A stretch of DNA of 49,525 nt from an uncultured Alphaproteobacteria bacterium (GTDB lineage Bacteria; Pseudomonadota; Alphaproteobacteria; RF32; CAG-239). The DNA lies in contig CALXTW010000013.1 in the NCBI GenBank assembly GCA_944391515.1, forward strand, positions 1 through 49,525. The letters are read 5' to 3'. Within the stretch, counting starts at the first letter, position 1. Each line of letters opens with the position of its first letter. Below the pieces are notes generated by a model that had not been told where the DNA came from, did no database searches, and was given only the letters and a program-made list of their open reading frames with translations. A program made the translations under genes and the position numbers. Positions 8,368 through 17,240 of the stretch are shown piece by piece.

Positions 8368-8919
8368 ATGATTTTCAATTACAAGAGAGTTTCAACAGTA
8401 GACCAAAATACAGAAAGACAGTTATTAAATATCAAATGTGATAGAGAATTTGAGGACAAATTGTCAGGTAAGGACAGAAATAGACCTCAATTAGAATTAT
8501 TGCTCTCTATCATCAGAGCTGGAGACATCATCAATGTGCACTCAATGGATAGATTAGCCAGGAATACTAGAGATTTGTTGAATTTGGTAGAGGAAATCAC
8601 ATCCAAAGGAGTAACAATAAAATTTTATAAAGAGAATCTAACTTTTGAAGCAGGCAAAAATGACCCCTATCAAAAATTGATGATGACAATGCTTGGAGCT
8701 GTTGCAGAACTAGAAAGGTCTTTAATTCTTGAAAGACAAAAAGAAGGAATAGCACTTGCCAAGCTCAAAGGAAAATACAAAGGGGGAAAGCATAAATTAT
8801 CTCCTCAAGAGATTTCAGAATTGAGAGAATTAGCTAACTCTCAAAAAATTTCTTTATCTGAATTAGCTAGAAAATATCAAATTTCTAGACCTACTTTATA
8901 TTCTTATCTGAAAAATTAA
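8368..8919 (+). CDS. Serine recombinase (resolvase/invertase family)
   Basis: 183 aa, normal length for the small resolvase/invertase family. Catalytic residues are visible at the N-terminus (Arg7, Ser9 in KRVSTVDQNTERQL) and in SMDRLARNTRDL. The long dimerisation helix GAVAELERSLILERQKEGI follows, and the C-terminal 45 residues form a helix-turn-helix (ISLSELARKYQISRPTLYSYL). It would recombine two copies of the adjacent res-like repeats, for example resolving dimers or tandem copies of the element, or invert DNA. RBS caggtgg overlaps the last half-site. It is followed by a hairpin at 8921-8945. Confidence 0.92.
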   Translation: MIFNYKRVSTVDQNTERQLLNIKCDREFEDKLSGKDRNRPQLELLLSIIRAGDIINVHSMDRLARNTRDLLNLVEEITSKGVTIKFYKENLTFEAGKNDPYQKLMMTMLGAVAELERSLILERQKEGIALAKLKGKYKGGKHKLSPQEISELRELANSQKISLSELARKYQISRPTLYSYLKN

Positions 8920-8920
8920 A

Positions 8921-8945
8921 CTCCAACATCTAGCCAATGTTGGAG
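8921..8945 (+). terminator. Hairpin after resolvase gene
   Basis: A perfect 9-bp stem (ctccaacat/atgttggag) with a 7-nt loop lies directly after the resolvase stop. The following sequence is AT-rich but lacks a clean T run, so it is a weak intrinsic terminator at best. Confidence 0.5.
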
Positions 8946-9153
8946 ATATTTAAAGGACTTATTGTATAATTATTGAAACCAATTCATATATATTTATCTC
9001 ATAGCCTCCTACTTTTGATAAAAATTTTTTCAATAAAATAAAAAAAGAGGGCTCCCTTTAGATTTTTTGTGTGTTATATTTTGTTTGGATGCTCAAAAAC
9101 TGTATGAATAGATAGGGTGGAGTTGGTATTTATACCTCTCCACCTTAATTTCT

Positions 9154-10956
9154 CTACATTTTTGAGGGAAATAGCATTTCTTCAACTTCAGGGTAAGATA
9201 GTTTGGAAAGTTCTGTGTATAATTTATGCATATCAATTTTCTCTCTGTGGAGATAATTTTTTGCACCAGCACCTTGCCCCTCCCAACCACAAATTATATT
9301 TGCAGTTTCTTCAGCAATATTGGAGTTTATGAATTTGGTCCTTACAGTATGCCTAAATGAGTGGAATACTTTTTTGGAATCTTTCATTCCTATTTTATCT
9401 AGGTAATATTGAAATGCTTTACTCATAGCACCACCATATTTATTTTTGGGGTTATATTGTAGGGAGTAGAAAATTCTATCTTGTTTCTGTTTTCTAGCCC
9501 AATTAACCTGCTCAATGAAACCTAAGTTTATCAATACAGGATGAATGGGGACATTTCTGACAGAAGCATAATTTTTTACAGATTGTTTTTCCCCCATATC
9601 TGATATTTGAAAGTACCATATACCATCATCAGATTTTACATCATCTGTTCTAATTTGGCAGATTTCATTAAGCCTTGCTCCAGTATATAAGCCAATAAGA
9701 GGAATCCAATATTTAGGATTGTCAGAATGTAACATTTTTTTGAAATAGGTTTTAGGATTGAATATTTTTTTTAGCTCTTCTGTTTCAAATGGCTGCCATA
9801 CATTTTTGTGTTTTTCAACTTTGGGCTTAACTATAATATCTGCCAAATCATTGTTGATAAGCTGTTGTTGTCTGCAATATTTTAAGAATTCTTGAAAAAT
9901 AGTCAGATATTTATTAACAGATGTTGAACTAATTGCTTGGTCTTGATGACTCATATCATCAGGTAAGAGAACATCTAATAGCTTTTTCCCAGGATTGTTT
10001 TCCTTCCATTTTTTGGGAATTAAGTAGATTAGCCTGTTAATTCTCTGACAATCTGTGATGGTAATATCTTCAATATATTGCTTATCTATCAATTCAAAAA
10101 TAGTTTCTAAGCATTGTTTTTTTGTCTTTATTGTTTCTTGAGAAATATTTCTAGAGTGTAAGTCAGGTCTAACCATTGCATTAAATATTTCTATCCAAGG
10201 GGTGGATGTGTCAGGTAATTTAATCATTTCATCATCCTTCTGCTTTTTGGCATATTGAATGAGTTTCTCAATTTTAGGCTTGTTCCTGTGAGCTTCTTGC
10301 TTGCCTGTTTTGGCATCTCTAGTTAAAGATGAGCCATATATTTCAATACCCATAAGATTATCTAGTAGGTAATCAAGTTGATTGGGATAAATTGTTGAAT
10401 TTTTATCTTGTTCAAATTCAATCTCATTTGATAATTCTTGAATTTTGTTGTTGATGGTAATTAGTGATAGTGATGATGTTGGTTTATTTGCTAACCATTT
10501 AATATATCTTTTGATTAAGTTTGATATGATATTTTTATGAAATTCAGGATTTTGAAAAATATCTTGAGGATTTAAATGTGATTCTGTTATGGACTTTGAG
10601 GAAAACAAAGCAAAATCATCAAAATTAGCTTTCCCTCCTAATATGTCATCATATGAAAAGTCAATAAAATCTTCAATTTCTCTGATTCTAAATATCAATA
10701 ATTTATCCAATTCTTCATCAGATAGTATAATTTTGTTATTTTTTAATTGCATATGTAGTGTATCCAATATTTTTATATATTTATCAATTTTGGCAGATTC
10801 TATTCTTAATTTATGAATAGCTTCAAAATATCTTGAGGTACCTAAAGAATATCTAATTTCTTTTCTTTTTGCAAGTTTTTGTAAATGTCTTGGAATAGCA
10901 ACTCTTATGTAGTATGTGTGATTCTTGATAGCTAATCTTGGATATTGGTTTGTCAT
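9154..10956 (-). CDS. Tyrosine recombinase (integrase) of the tRNA-Gln element
   Basis: 600 aa. The catalytic signature is complete: Arg428 in YTGARLNE, His532 and Arg535 in HSFRHT, and Tyr568 in KNYLHRE. The N-terminal 300 residues include a coiled region and a SAM-like core-binding domain. It is long for a phage integrase (typically 330-450 aa) but similar in size and sequence to the partial integrase at 1-1751. It lies between the element cargo and tRNA-Gln, starting 87 bp from the att repeat, as expected for the enzyme that inserted the element there. Its high AT content matches the element. Confidence 0.93.
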   Translation of the reverse strand: MTNQYPRLAIKNHTYYIRVAIPRHLQKLAKRKEIRYSLGTSRYFEAIHKLRIESAKIDKYIKILDTLHMQLKNNKIILSDEELDKLLIFRIREIEDFIDFSYDDILGGKANFDDFALFSSKSITESHLNPQDIFQNPEFHKNIISNLIKRYIKWLANKPTSSLSLITINNKIQELSNEIEFEQDKNSTIYPNQLDYLLDNLMGIEIYGSSLTRDAKTGKQEAHRNKPKIEKLIQYAKKQKDDEMIKLPDTSTPWIEIFNAMVRPDLHSRNISQETIKTKKQCLETIFELIDKQYIEDITITDCQRINRLIYLIPKKWKENNPGKKLLDVLLPDDMSHQDQAISSTSVNKYLTIFQEFLKYCRQQQLINNDLADIIVKPKVEKHKNVWQPFETEELKKIFNPKTYFKKMLHSDNPKYWIPLIGLYTGARLNEICQIRTDDVKSDDGIWYFQISDMGEKQSVKNYASVRNVPIHPVLINLGFIEQVNWARKQKQDRIFYSLQYNPKNKYGGAMSKAFQYYLDKIGMKDSKKVFHSFRHTVRTKFINSNIAEETANIICGWEGQGAGAKNYLHREKIDMHKLYTELSKLSYPEVEEMLFPSKM

Positions 10957-10957
10957 T

Positions 10958-11001
10958 TGCTGTTCCTTTCTTCTGAGTGTTTTGCTGAATCAGGTACAGC
11001 A
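10958..11001. promoter_or_regulatory. Candidate integrase arm sites at the right end
   Basis: The inverted word ggtacagca (10993-11001) is the exact reverse complement of tgctgtacc, found twice at the left end of the element (1958-1966, 1971-1979). A direct copy with one mismatch (tgctgttcc) is at 10958-10966, overlapping the start region of the integrase gene. Integrase binding here could also repress its promoter. Confidence 0.45.
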
Positions 11002-11007
11002 GATAAT

Positions 11008-11034
11008 AAAAAAACCTACTGAAATCAGTAGGTT
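11008..11034 (-). terminator. tRNA-Gln terminator supplied by the integrated element
   Basis: A 10-bp perfect stem (11013-11022 with 11025-11034) is followed on the minus strand by a run of Ts. It lies 10 bases beyond the encoded CCA of tRNA-Gln, on the element side of the att repeat, so the inserted DNA provides the end of the tRNA transcript. Confidence 0.8.
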
Positions 11035-11042
11035 ATTAAAAT

Positions 11043-11061
11043 CTTGGCTGGGGTGGCTGGA
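11043..11061. repeat. Right attachment-site copy inside tRNA-Gln
   Basis: The same 19-mer as 1858-1876. It covers the T-stem 3' strand, acceptor 3' strand, discriminator G and CCA of tRNA-Gln plus two flanking bases. Recombination between the two copies would excise about 9.2 kb and leave an intact tRNA. Confidence 0.9.
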
Positions 11062-11119
11062 TTCGAACCAACGAATGTCGGCACCAAAAGCCGATGCCTT
11101 ACCACTTGGCGACACCCCA
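11045..11119 (-). tRNA. tRNA-Gln (anticodon UUG)
   Basis: A 75-nt cloverleaf reads on the minus strand. The acceptor stem pairs TGGGGTG with CACCCCA, the discriminator base is G (as in Gln tRNAs) and CCA is encoded. The anticodon arm closes a 7-base loop TTTTGGT, giving UUG. The T-loop TTCGAAT is canonical. Its 3' end is the insertion site of the mobile elements to the left. Confidence 0.95.
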
Positions 11120-11391
11120 ATCAATATTTAACCGGCCGGTAAGCAACCGATTAATATCAACATTCAGGCATATATTTATGCCAATTTTTTTATTAATGCA
11201 AGAACTTTTTTTGTTTTTTATGAATTTTTTTTATAAGACATTAATTTTATATAAAAATCTGATGGTTATTTATCAAAATTGCATACAGCTACAAAAATTG
11301 ACAGAAATATCAGATTGACAAAATTTTCAAATTATAGTAAAACAAAGTCAAAAATTAACTATTATGTCAAACTAATTAAATTTCTACAATT

Positions 11392-12717
11392 ATGAAAGCA
11401 TTAACAAGACCAAATCAGGAGCAGAATTATCTATTTCTCCCTGCAGTTTTACTTAAAATCTGGTTCGAAAAAATGCACCAAGAACAATTTGGTGCGCTTG
11501 TAGCCCAGCCCAAAGCTCTTCCCGCAGCAGAGCAACCTGAGAATAAATTAGAAATTAATTTTTCTGATTGGGATATGCCTCAATCCAAGTCTGAATTACT
11601 GATAGAGGAATACCTTTGGGGTATCCGCTATGGCGTAATGCAGTATATGGACGTAGAACGCTGTTCTTTTTCAGAGGTATTGGAAATTGCCAAAACAGAT
11701 GACATGTGCGAGATTTACTCACCGGCAAAAGTCCAATATTTTTCGGATGGAAGCCGTAAGGTTATTTCGCAAGATGTAGCGGTTTACAACACTGATGCCA
11801 AGTTTGGGTGCTGGTCGTTGATTAACCTGAAACAAGCCAAAACTTTGTTTCCGCAGTATGCTAAAATTTTTGATAAGCTACCCAAGGAAACAAAATTTTT
11901 GTGTTCGCCTGAGGTTGACAAACTTCGTATTGTCAATCAAGGCCATAAAGAAATTGGTTTTAGTTTTAGTTTAGTTGATACCTCGATTCAAGATGTTGCG
12001 TTCTATTTGGGATATTTGCGTCCATCTTTCCGTTACATCGCGCAAGAAATTGAGCAAGGTAGGGGACAAGCATTTTGCAAGCCTCACCAAATGAACGATT
12101 TGGATTACCTTAAAAGCAAAATCTGTCTGATGAGTGGTGGACAATATCGCTACAGTTTGGCGCAAAATTTGGTTTCAGAATCTTCTTATCAGCAAATGCA
12201 ATCTAGTTATCTGCAAGAAGGCATTAAAGGCAAGAACATCTTCCGCATTTTAATTGATGGAAGCTATCTAAAAGAAGATAATGACTTCAATAAACTGGTA
12301 GTCAAAGATGGAGCAGACATCAAGCTTTGTGTTTCCCCATCAGTTTATAAGAGTTGGGGGAGACCATTTAGTCCATCCGAGCTTGAGATAATCAATCGGT
12401 TGCGTAACTTTGAGTTTGATGAGCAAGCAGAAAATGATTATTATAGCAAAATCAATCGATTACGTTTTAGCCAACGTGAAATTAATATTTTTGCCGAGGC
12501 TAAACCGAAACAAAAGATTATTGAGGTTGAACCTTTGCAAGAGATAATCACTCATCAGATAAATGAGATTGCTAGTGAAGAACAAGCTCTTGTGGAGCAA
12601 GCTCAAAGAGCTGAAGAAGAACGTCAGCGAGAAGAAAAACTCCGTCGCCAAGAAGTGTTTTTTGCATCAAGAGATCTTTCTGGTCCTACCAGAAGCTCTC
12701 TGTACACCGGATTTTAA
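11392..12717 (+). CDS. Hypothetical protein with C-terminal coiled coil, 441 aa
   Basis: Not recognised. No signal peptide or membrane segment. Residues 1-350 appear globular with many aromatic residues; about 375-425 is a Glu/Arg/Gln-rich coiled coil (EEQALVEQAQRAEEERQ and following), and the tail is Ser/Thr-rich. It is the first chromosomal gene past the tRNA. The ATG has no Shine-Dalgarno and is preceded by an A/T-rich stretch ending caatt, the same context as the orphan genes at 12735 and 16694. The next gene starts 17 bases downstream, suggesting co-transcription. The 272 bases upstream (11120-11391) hold no gene; they contain the tRNA promoter side and AT-rich DNA. Confidence 0.75.
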   Translation: MKALTRPNQEQNYLFLPAVLLKIWFEKMHQEQFGALVAQPKALPAAEQPENKLEINFSDWDMPQSKSELLIEEYLWGIRYGVMQYMDVERCSFSEVLEIAKTDDMCEIYSPAKVQYFSDGSRKVISQDVAVYNTDAKFGCWSLINLKQAKTLFPQYAKIFDKLPKETKFLCSPEVDKLRIVNQGHKEIGFSFSLVDTSIQDVAFYLGYLRPSFRYIAQEIEQGRGQAFCKPHQMNDLDYLKSKICLMSGGQYRYSLAQNLVSESSYQQMQSSYLQEGIKGKNIFRILIDGSYLKEDNDFNKLVVKDGADIKLCVSPSVYKSWGRPFSPSELEIINRLRNFEFDEQAENDYYSKINRLRFSQREINIFAEAKPKQKIIEVEPLQEIITHQINEIASEEQALVEQAQRAEEERQREEKLRRQEVFFASRDLSGPTRSSLYTGF

Positions 12718-12734
12718 TTAAAAAAACAAAAATT

Positions 12735-14198
12735 ATGTTTCTGGGAAATTTTGTGATAGGAAGTCTGCAACCAGCCCAACAAATTAGGCTGGTTCAGGCA
12801 AAAAATTTGAAGAAACTTCAAATTTTTTGTAAAAAAGAGAGATTAGATAAATCAGCTGAAACTTATTTGATAGAATATTCTGAAGGTCTGGAAAGTATTT
12901 TGGAATATACTTTGAAAAACTATGGAGCGTTTCAGGAAGAGAATAACGATTTGTTTTTCAAGCATCATCGAACAAACAAAGAATTATTATTGCTTTTCTT
13001 GCAAGTCGTAGAGCCAAATTTTGACTATATGATGGAAATGCTTCAACTCTTCAAGGACTATCCTCAAGCAGGAGAATGTTTCAAACAAAAATTTCAAAAA
13101 CTTTCTGAAGGATGTAAAGCAGAATTTATCAAGCAGTTGAAGCAAGATAAAAAACTCTTCTGTGTGTTTTTGGGGCTTATACCGATAGAAATAACTGAAG
13201 TTTCACTTTTTGAAGCTTTTCTTAACTACTATCAAAACCAGATAGAAGTTTTGAGAAGTTACTTGAGTATGTATAACTTACCTCAAGATTTTCAGAAAGT
13301 CCTGCAGAGGAAACAACGTTGGTCGTTAATAGAGGTTTATATTGCTACTCACCAAGACTTTGTGTTTTCAAATTCCATTGACTATTGTGCTTTTTGTCAT
13401 GCAGGAGATCAAATGCAAGGTTTTTGTGTTACAGCAAGTGCTGAAGCCGGAATTTTTGAAGATAAAGACTTATTGTTGAGTTTAGCCTCAAGAAATTGTA
13501 TTTTCAACCAAGAGAATAAAATTCGCTTCATCAAGCTTTATGGGGATTATCCTTCTGAAGTTGAGCAATATCTTGCCCAATATGGTAAGAGTATCGATTT
13601 ATCAGAGGAGGAGCAATTTAAGTTCTTACAACACCACCCAAACTTGATAGAACACATCAAAGTTCAAAGTCCGGTGCTGTATCGGGATTATGTCTTGTCA
13701 GAGAAAAGGAAAAAGCACATTCCTTGTTCGGAAGAAGATTTACCGATGCTTATTCACTTGTCTCTGGATAATCCACTGCCGCTTGCACAGTTTATTGTAG
13801 AACATGGTAGAGTTTCCCCTCAATTGGAAGCGGAATTATTTTTTAAGGCAGATGAAAAATGCCGAGACAAATACATTGAGTTGTATGGAGTGAATTTGCG
13901 AAATTTGGTCCAAAATGCAGCTCAATACGGCGCAACTGAGACTGAACAACAATTGCTTAAGCCATCAAATTTTGCAAACTTGCCTACATATTTTACTCTT
14001 CTTAACAAATGGAACATATTCCAAAAAGAAGAGATTAAGCAGATGTATAGTTGTGAACTGAGTAAAAAAGTAAGAGAAGAAAAAGGTTGTTTCAATATCA
14101 GATGTGGAGATTGCCTAGCCTTGAAAAGATCACTATCAATAGTACTCCCAATCCTTCTCAATATAGCGCGGCGTAATTATCTGCGAGGTGCTTGTTAA
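12735..14198 (+). CDS. Hypothetical protein with degenerate helical repeats, 487 aa
   Basis: Not recognised. The region of residues about 220-430 is built of loosely repeated helical units with recurring words such as IKLYGDYPSEVEQYLAQYG, IELYGVNLRNLV, LSEEEQFKFL and HHPNLIEHI, suggesting an alpha-solenoid. No signal peptide is visible. Start ATG without Shine-Dalgarno (aaaaatt before it), 17 bases after the upstream orphan gene. The last 40 residues become Cys/Leu/Arg-rich (RCGDCLALKRSLS and on), unlike the rest. Reading the next frame from the A run at 14077-14084 gives a more ordinary tail ending PSQYSAA at a stop at 14174-14176, so a frameshift near the 3' end is possible. Confidence 0.7.
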   Translation: MFLGNFVIGSLQPAQQIRLVQAKNLKKLQIFCKKERLDKSAETYLIEYSEGLESILEYTLKNYGAFQEENNDLFFKHHRTNKELLLLFLQVVEPNFDYMMEMLQLFKDYPQAGECFKQKFQKLSEGCKAEFIKQLKQDKKLFCVFLGLIPIEITEVSLFEAFLNYYQNQIEVLRSYLSMYNLPQDFQKVLQRKQRWSLIEVYIATHQDFVFSNSIDYCAFCHAGDQMQGFCVTASAEAGIFEDKDLLLSLASRNCIFNQENKIRFIKLYGDYPSEVEQYLAQYGKSIDLSEEEQFKFLQHHPNLIEHIKVQSPVLYRDYVLSEKRKKHIPCSEEDLPMLIHLSLDNPLPLAQFIVEHGRVSPQLEAELFFKADEKCRDKYIELYGVNLRNLVQNAAQYGATETEQQLLKPSNFANLPTYFTLLNKWNIFQKEEIKQMYSCELSKKVREEKGCFNIRCGDCLALKRSLSIVLPILLNIARRNYLRGAC

Positions 14199-14201
14199 TG
14201 C

Positions 14202-14240
14202 AAAAAAACAGTCTTGACTTAGTTCAAGACTGTTTTTTTT
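14202..14240. terminator. Bidirectional terminator between convergent genes
   Basis: A long perfect stem (about 16 bp, loop cttagt) has A/T runs on both outer sides, serving the plus-strand orphan gene and the minus-strand HAD gene. The stop codon and last Lys-Lys-Gln-Ser codons of the HAD gene lie inside the stem. Confidence 0.9.
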
Positions 14241-15111
14241 TGTAATCAAATTGTTTCAAAAGTTGTTTCTTTTTCTCCTCTCTGGCTTTTAAGACGTCCA
14301 AATCTCTTTCGGTCGCAATCCTATCCAAAATGGTTTTGACCACGCGGTCAATTTCTTTATTTTCGCGGTAATCGGCGTGGAGTGCAAAGTTGACGCGGTT
14401 ATCCACCAATAGGCGCAGAGCCTTTTGTTTGCTGGCTTCGCTATGGTTATAAACCGCAATGGCATTACCGCCTCTTTCTTTGGTGAGTTTCATGGAGGGG
14501 ATGTCGGTTAATCCGTCACCAAAGTAAATCATTCTCTTAAACGGGATAGGGCGGTCTTCATCAGGTGTAAATTCATTGACGGCCACGTCGTCGTTTTTGC
14601 CCAAGCCTTTATTGATTTTGGAAAGATATTGGGTTTTGATGCTGTAATTAATCACACGTGCGGGCCAAACCGGAGTCCCGTCTTCTCCAAAGGCATAAGA
14701 GCAGGCAAACACATCTTTGAAGTATTTTCTGACCTTTGTCCCGGCCATAATTTCCTCATAACCCGACGAGATGATATAATGCTCAATATCCAAATCAAGA
14801 CTTGCACCGAAACGATTGATGCGCTCAAACCACTCCAAGACCCCCGGAAAATATTTAACACTTTTGCCGCATTTTGCAAAATTTTCTCTTGTGAGAGGAA
14901 TGCCAAGCTCTTTAGCCGTTTTCATAAAATAGTACATACTTCCGGTTACTTGGTCGGCATCATTTTCGCGCGACCATTTGTTGGCTTTTTTCCAAAACTC
15001 GTCAGGTTCCATCCCAAATTGCGGAATAAGGGAGAAGTCTTGCATATATTGCGTGCTTAAGGTTTCATCGAAGTCATAAATCAGAGCGACTTTAGTTTTA
15101 GTATCTTGCAT
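14224..15111 (-). CDS. HAD-superfamily phosphatase
   Basis: 295 aa. The HAD motifs are clear: motif I Asp13-Phe-Asp15-Glu-Thr-Leu, motif II Ser115/Ser116 in IISSGYEE, and motif III/IV GDGLTD (198-203). A large cap insert lies between motif I and II. Layout is similar to SerB-like and phosphatase-type HAD proteins; the substrate cannot be read. Cytoplasmic, no signal peptide. The Lys/Arg-rich C-terminal tail (residues 270-295) is additional. A GGAG sits 11 bases before the ATG. Confidence 0.85.
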   Translation of the reverse strand: MQDTKTKVALIYDFDETLSTQYMQDFSLIPQFGMEPDEFWKKANKWSRENDADQVTGSMYYFMKTAKELGIPLTRENFAKCGKSVKYFPGVLEWFERINRFGASLDLDIEHYIISSGYEEIMAGTKVRKYFKDVFACSYAFGEDGTPVWPARVINYSIKTQYLSKINKGLGKNDDVAVNEFTPDEDRPIPFKRMIYFGDGLTDIPSMKLTKERGGNAIAVYNHSEASKQKALRLLVDNRVNFALHADYRENKEIDRVVKTILDRIATERDLDVLKAREEKKKQLLKQFDYKKKQS

Positions 15112-15203
15112 TTTTTTATTATCTCCGCTTGCTTTTTGGAATTAATTATTATACAAGGAAATAAGTTAATTTTTTACTATTTTTTTAGAAGAGGAAAATC
15201 ACA

Positions 15204-16571
15204 ATGGTAGCAAAAACGATGGACCAGTTGGTTTCTTTATGCAAACGCCGCGGTTTTATTTTTCAAAACGCCGATATTTATGGCGGTATGCAAGGTGTGT
15301 ATGATTATGGTCCGTTAGGTGTTGAGTTAAAAAACAATTTGAAAGCGGCATGGTGGCGCTCAATGGTTTATGAGCGGGATGATATTGAAGGTTTGGATGC
15401 TGCCATTTTGACCAACCGTAAAGTTTTGCACTATTCCGGTCATGAAGATACTTTTTCTGACCCGATGACGGATTGTCGCAAATGCAAAGGACGTTTCCGT
15501 GCTGACCATATTAAAGATGGCAAATGCCCTAACTGTGGTTCAACCGATTTGACTGAGCCCCGTCCGTTTAACCTCATGTTTAAGACCACGGTCGGACCGG
15601 TCGATAATGCAGAAAATCTGGCTTACTTGCGTCCTGAAACGGCTCAAGCCATTTTTACGCAGTTCAAAAATGTTGTAGATTCGACCTCACGCAAATTGCC
15701 GTTTGGTATTGCCCAAATCGGTAAATCTTTCCGAAACGAGATTACGCCGCGTAACTTCATTTTCCGTGTACGTGAATTTGAGCAAGCTGAGCTGGAATAT
15801 TTCGTTATGCCCGGAGAAGATGAAAAATGGCACGAGATGTGGAAAGAAGCCCGCATCAAATGGTGGGCGGAGCAAGGACTTCCACGTGAACATATCAATA
15901 TCTATACCACACCGAAAGAAGATTTGGCGCACTATGCCAAGGCTTGCTATGATATTGAGTATCAATTCCCGCATGGTATGGAAGAGCTGGAAGGTATTGC
16001 CAACCGTACTGATTATGACTTGGGTAATCACACCAAAGGTCAAGATGAGTTGAATTTGACATCTCATTGCCACCCCAATAGTGATTCAACCACTAAATTA
16101 TGCATTCGTGATGATGAGAGCAATTCATGGGTTGTTCCTTTTGTAATTGAACCATCTATGGGGGTTGACCGTGGCGTCTTGGCCGTCTTGACTGAGGCTT
16201 ATGAAGAAGAGAATTTAGGCGAGGGTAATAGTCGTATCGTCCTGAAACTCAAAAAACACTTAGCCCCGATAAAAGTTGCGATTATTCCGTTAAAGAAGAA
16301 TAACGAAGCCATTATGAATAAATGCCATGAGATTAAACAAAACTTGCTCAAACTTGGTATTGGGCGTGTAGCTTTGGAAAATACCGGTAACATTGGTAAG
16401 GCTTATCGTCGTCATGATGAAGTTGGTACACCTCTGTGTATCACGGTTGATTTTGAGACGATTGAAAATCAACCGGAATCAGTCACCATCCGTGATCGTG
16501 ATACGATGGAACAACATCGTGTAAATATTGCGGATTTACCAACCTATTTAAGAGAATATTTCTTAGGTTAA
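15204..16571 (+). CDS. glyQS: Glycyl-tRNA synthetase, dimeric (alpha2) type
   Basis: 455 aa. Charges tRNA-Gly with glycine. It starts with [21 protein letters not shown] and the glycine-site block [13 protein letters not shown], has the zinc-binding insert with Cys-x2-Cys and CPNCG (residues 91-113), class II motif 2 ([21 protein letters not shown]) and motif 3 ([14 protein letters not shown]), then a short anticodon-binding domain. This single-chain type replaces the alpha2-beta2 GlyQ/GlyS enzyme found in most proteobacteria. RBS agaggaaa lies before the ATG. A terminator follows at 16581. Confidence 0.95.
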   Translation: MVAKTMDQLVSLCKRRGFIFQNADIYGGMQGVYDYGPLGVELKNNLKAAWWRSMVYERDDIEGLDAAILTNRKVLHYSGHEDTFSDPMTDCRKCKGRFRADHIKDGKCPNCGSTDLTEPRPFNLMFKTTVGPVDNAENLAYLRPETAQAIFTQFKNVVDSTSRKLPFGIAQIGKSFRNEITPRNFIFRVREFEQAELEYFVMPGEDEKWHEMWKEARIKWWAEQGLPREHINIYTTPKEDLAHYAKACYDIEYQFPHGMEELEGIANRTDYDLGNHTKGQDELNLTSHCHPNSDSTTKLCIRDDESNSWVVPFVIEPSMGVDRGVLAVLTEAYEEENLGEGNSRIVLKLKKHLAPIKVAIIPLKKNNEAIMNKCHEIKQNLLKLGIGRVALENTGNIGKAYRRHDEVGTPLCITVDFETIENQPESVTIRDRDTMEQHRVNIADLPTYLREYFLG

Positions 16572-16580
16572 TGAATAAAA

Positions 16581-16614
16581 AAAGAGCTCTGTATTATACG
16601 GAGCCCTTTTTTAG
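16581..16614 (+). terminator. Terminator after glyQS
   Basis: A GC-containing hairpin (aaagagctctgta paired with tacggagcccttt, one mismatch) is followed by a T run, 10 bases past the glyQS stop. Confidence 0.85.
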
Positions 16615-16693
16615 ATTGACTAAGGGATAAAATTAATCTAATAATTACACATTAAAACAAATAATTATGTCTTACTTTTAAAACTTAAGAATT

Positions 16694-17140
16694 ATGAATG
16701 ACAAGATTATTGAATCATTTGCGCAAGATTTTGCGAATATTGAAAAATGGTTCCAAAAGGAAAAAAGTTTTGAAGAAATTTCCTGTTTGCATAATGATTT
16801 AATTTCATTAGGGCAAGAATATCGGAAATTTTTTAAGAATAAATGGCACTACAAAACAGTTAAGCGAATTTTCGTGAAATATGTAGCTTTCTACCTGCAA
16901 AATACGAGTTACTGGTGGGGTATAGGTTCAATCTTGCGGCATGATATATTAAGTAAAGCCAAGCAAGGCTGGATACCTCTTGAAAGTTCAAGAAACACCC
17001 GCTTGAAAAGAAAATTTCTCAAAAAAGATTTTTTATACTTTTTGTTGAGTAGAGAAAGATTATGTTCTCTGCAAACACTTAACGCGTATAAGAATTACCG
17101 CAAAGAATTTAAGGGATGTTGGCTGTATCAGAGAATTTAG
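16694..17140 (+). CDS. Hypothetical basic protein, 148 aa
   Basis: Not recognised. Lys/Arg- and aromatic-rich, probably helical, with no signal peptide or clear membrane span. The ATG lacks a Shine-Dalgarno and follows cttaagaatt, like the orphans at 11392 and 12735. It stands alone between the glyQS terminator and a large hairpin at 17177-17238. Confidence 0.65.
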   Translation: MNDKIIESFAQDFANIEKWFQKEKSFEEISCLHNDLISLGQEYRKFFKNKWHYKTVKRIFVKYVAFYLQNTSYWWGIGSILRHDILSKAKQGWIPLESSRNTRLKRKFLKKDFLYFLLSRERLCSLQTLNAYKNYRKEFKGCWLYQRI

Positions 17141-17176
17141 AATAAAATATGCTGAAAGCTACCTCTTAAAACAAAA

Positions 17177-17238
17177 AAAAGCCTTTCTTACTCAAAACAA
17201 ATCTTCAAAAGAAGAGGTTTTGAAAAAGAAAGGCTTTT
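17177..17238. terminator. Large nested hairpin, probable bidirectional terminator
   Basis: Outer stem aaaagcctttctt/aagaaaggctttt encloses a second stem caaaac/gttttg and an inner cttc/gaag stem, a three-tier cruciform. It has A and T runs on its outer edges. It lies between the convergent orphan gene 16694-17140 and the micro-protein pair 17241-17467, so it probably stops transcription from both sides. Confidence 0.75.
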
Positions 17239-17240
17239 CG

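Larger units (their letters stand above)
1858..11061. mobile_element. tRNA-Gln-integrated element with integrase, Rep-like protein, R-M and resolvase
   Basis: The element is bounded by two identical 19-bp direct repeats (1858-1876 and 11043-11061). The right copy is the 3' end of tRNA-Gln and the left copy is a stand-alone fragment. Its genes are clearly more AT-rich than the chromosomal genes from 11392 onward. Contents in order: HUH Rep-like protein, small ORF, ankyrin protein, single-polypeptide R-M enzyme, DUF3768 protein, serine resolvase, and a minus-strand tyrosine integrase beside the tRNA. Insertion at a tRNA 3' end with the integrase at the tRNA side is classical for integrative elements and phage satellites. 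No capsid or conjugation genes are present. Boundaries follow from the repeats; classification as a satellite or an integrative mobilizable element is open. Confidence 0.85.

Noticed and set aside
8990..9075. Terminator-like agaggg/ctcccttt sequence after the resolvase
   Set aside because: The loop would be only two bases; a convincing stem is not formed.
11166..11190. Terminator-like hairpin ggcata/tatgcc with T run upstream of tRNA-Gln
   Set aside because: No plus-strand gene ends before it and it lies in the promoter side of the tRNA; short A/T-rich stem that may arise by chance.
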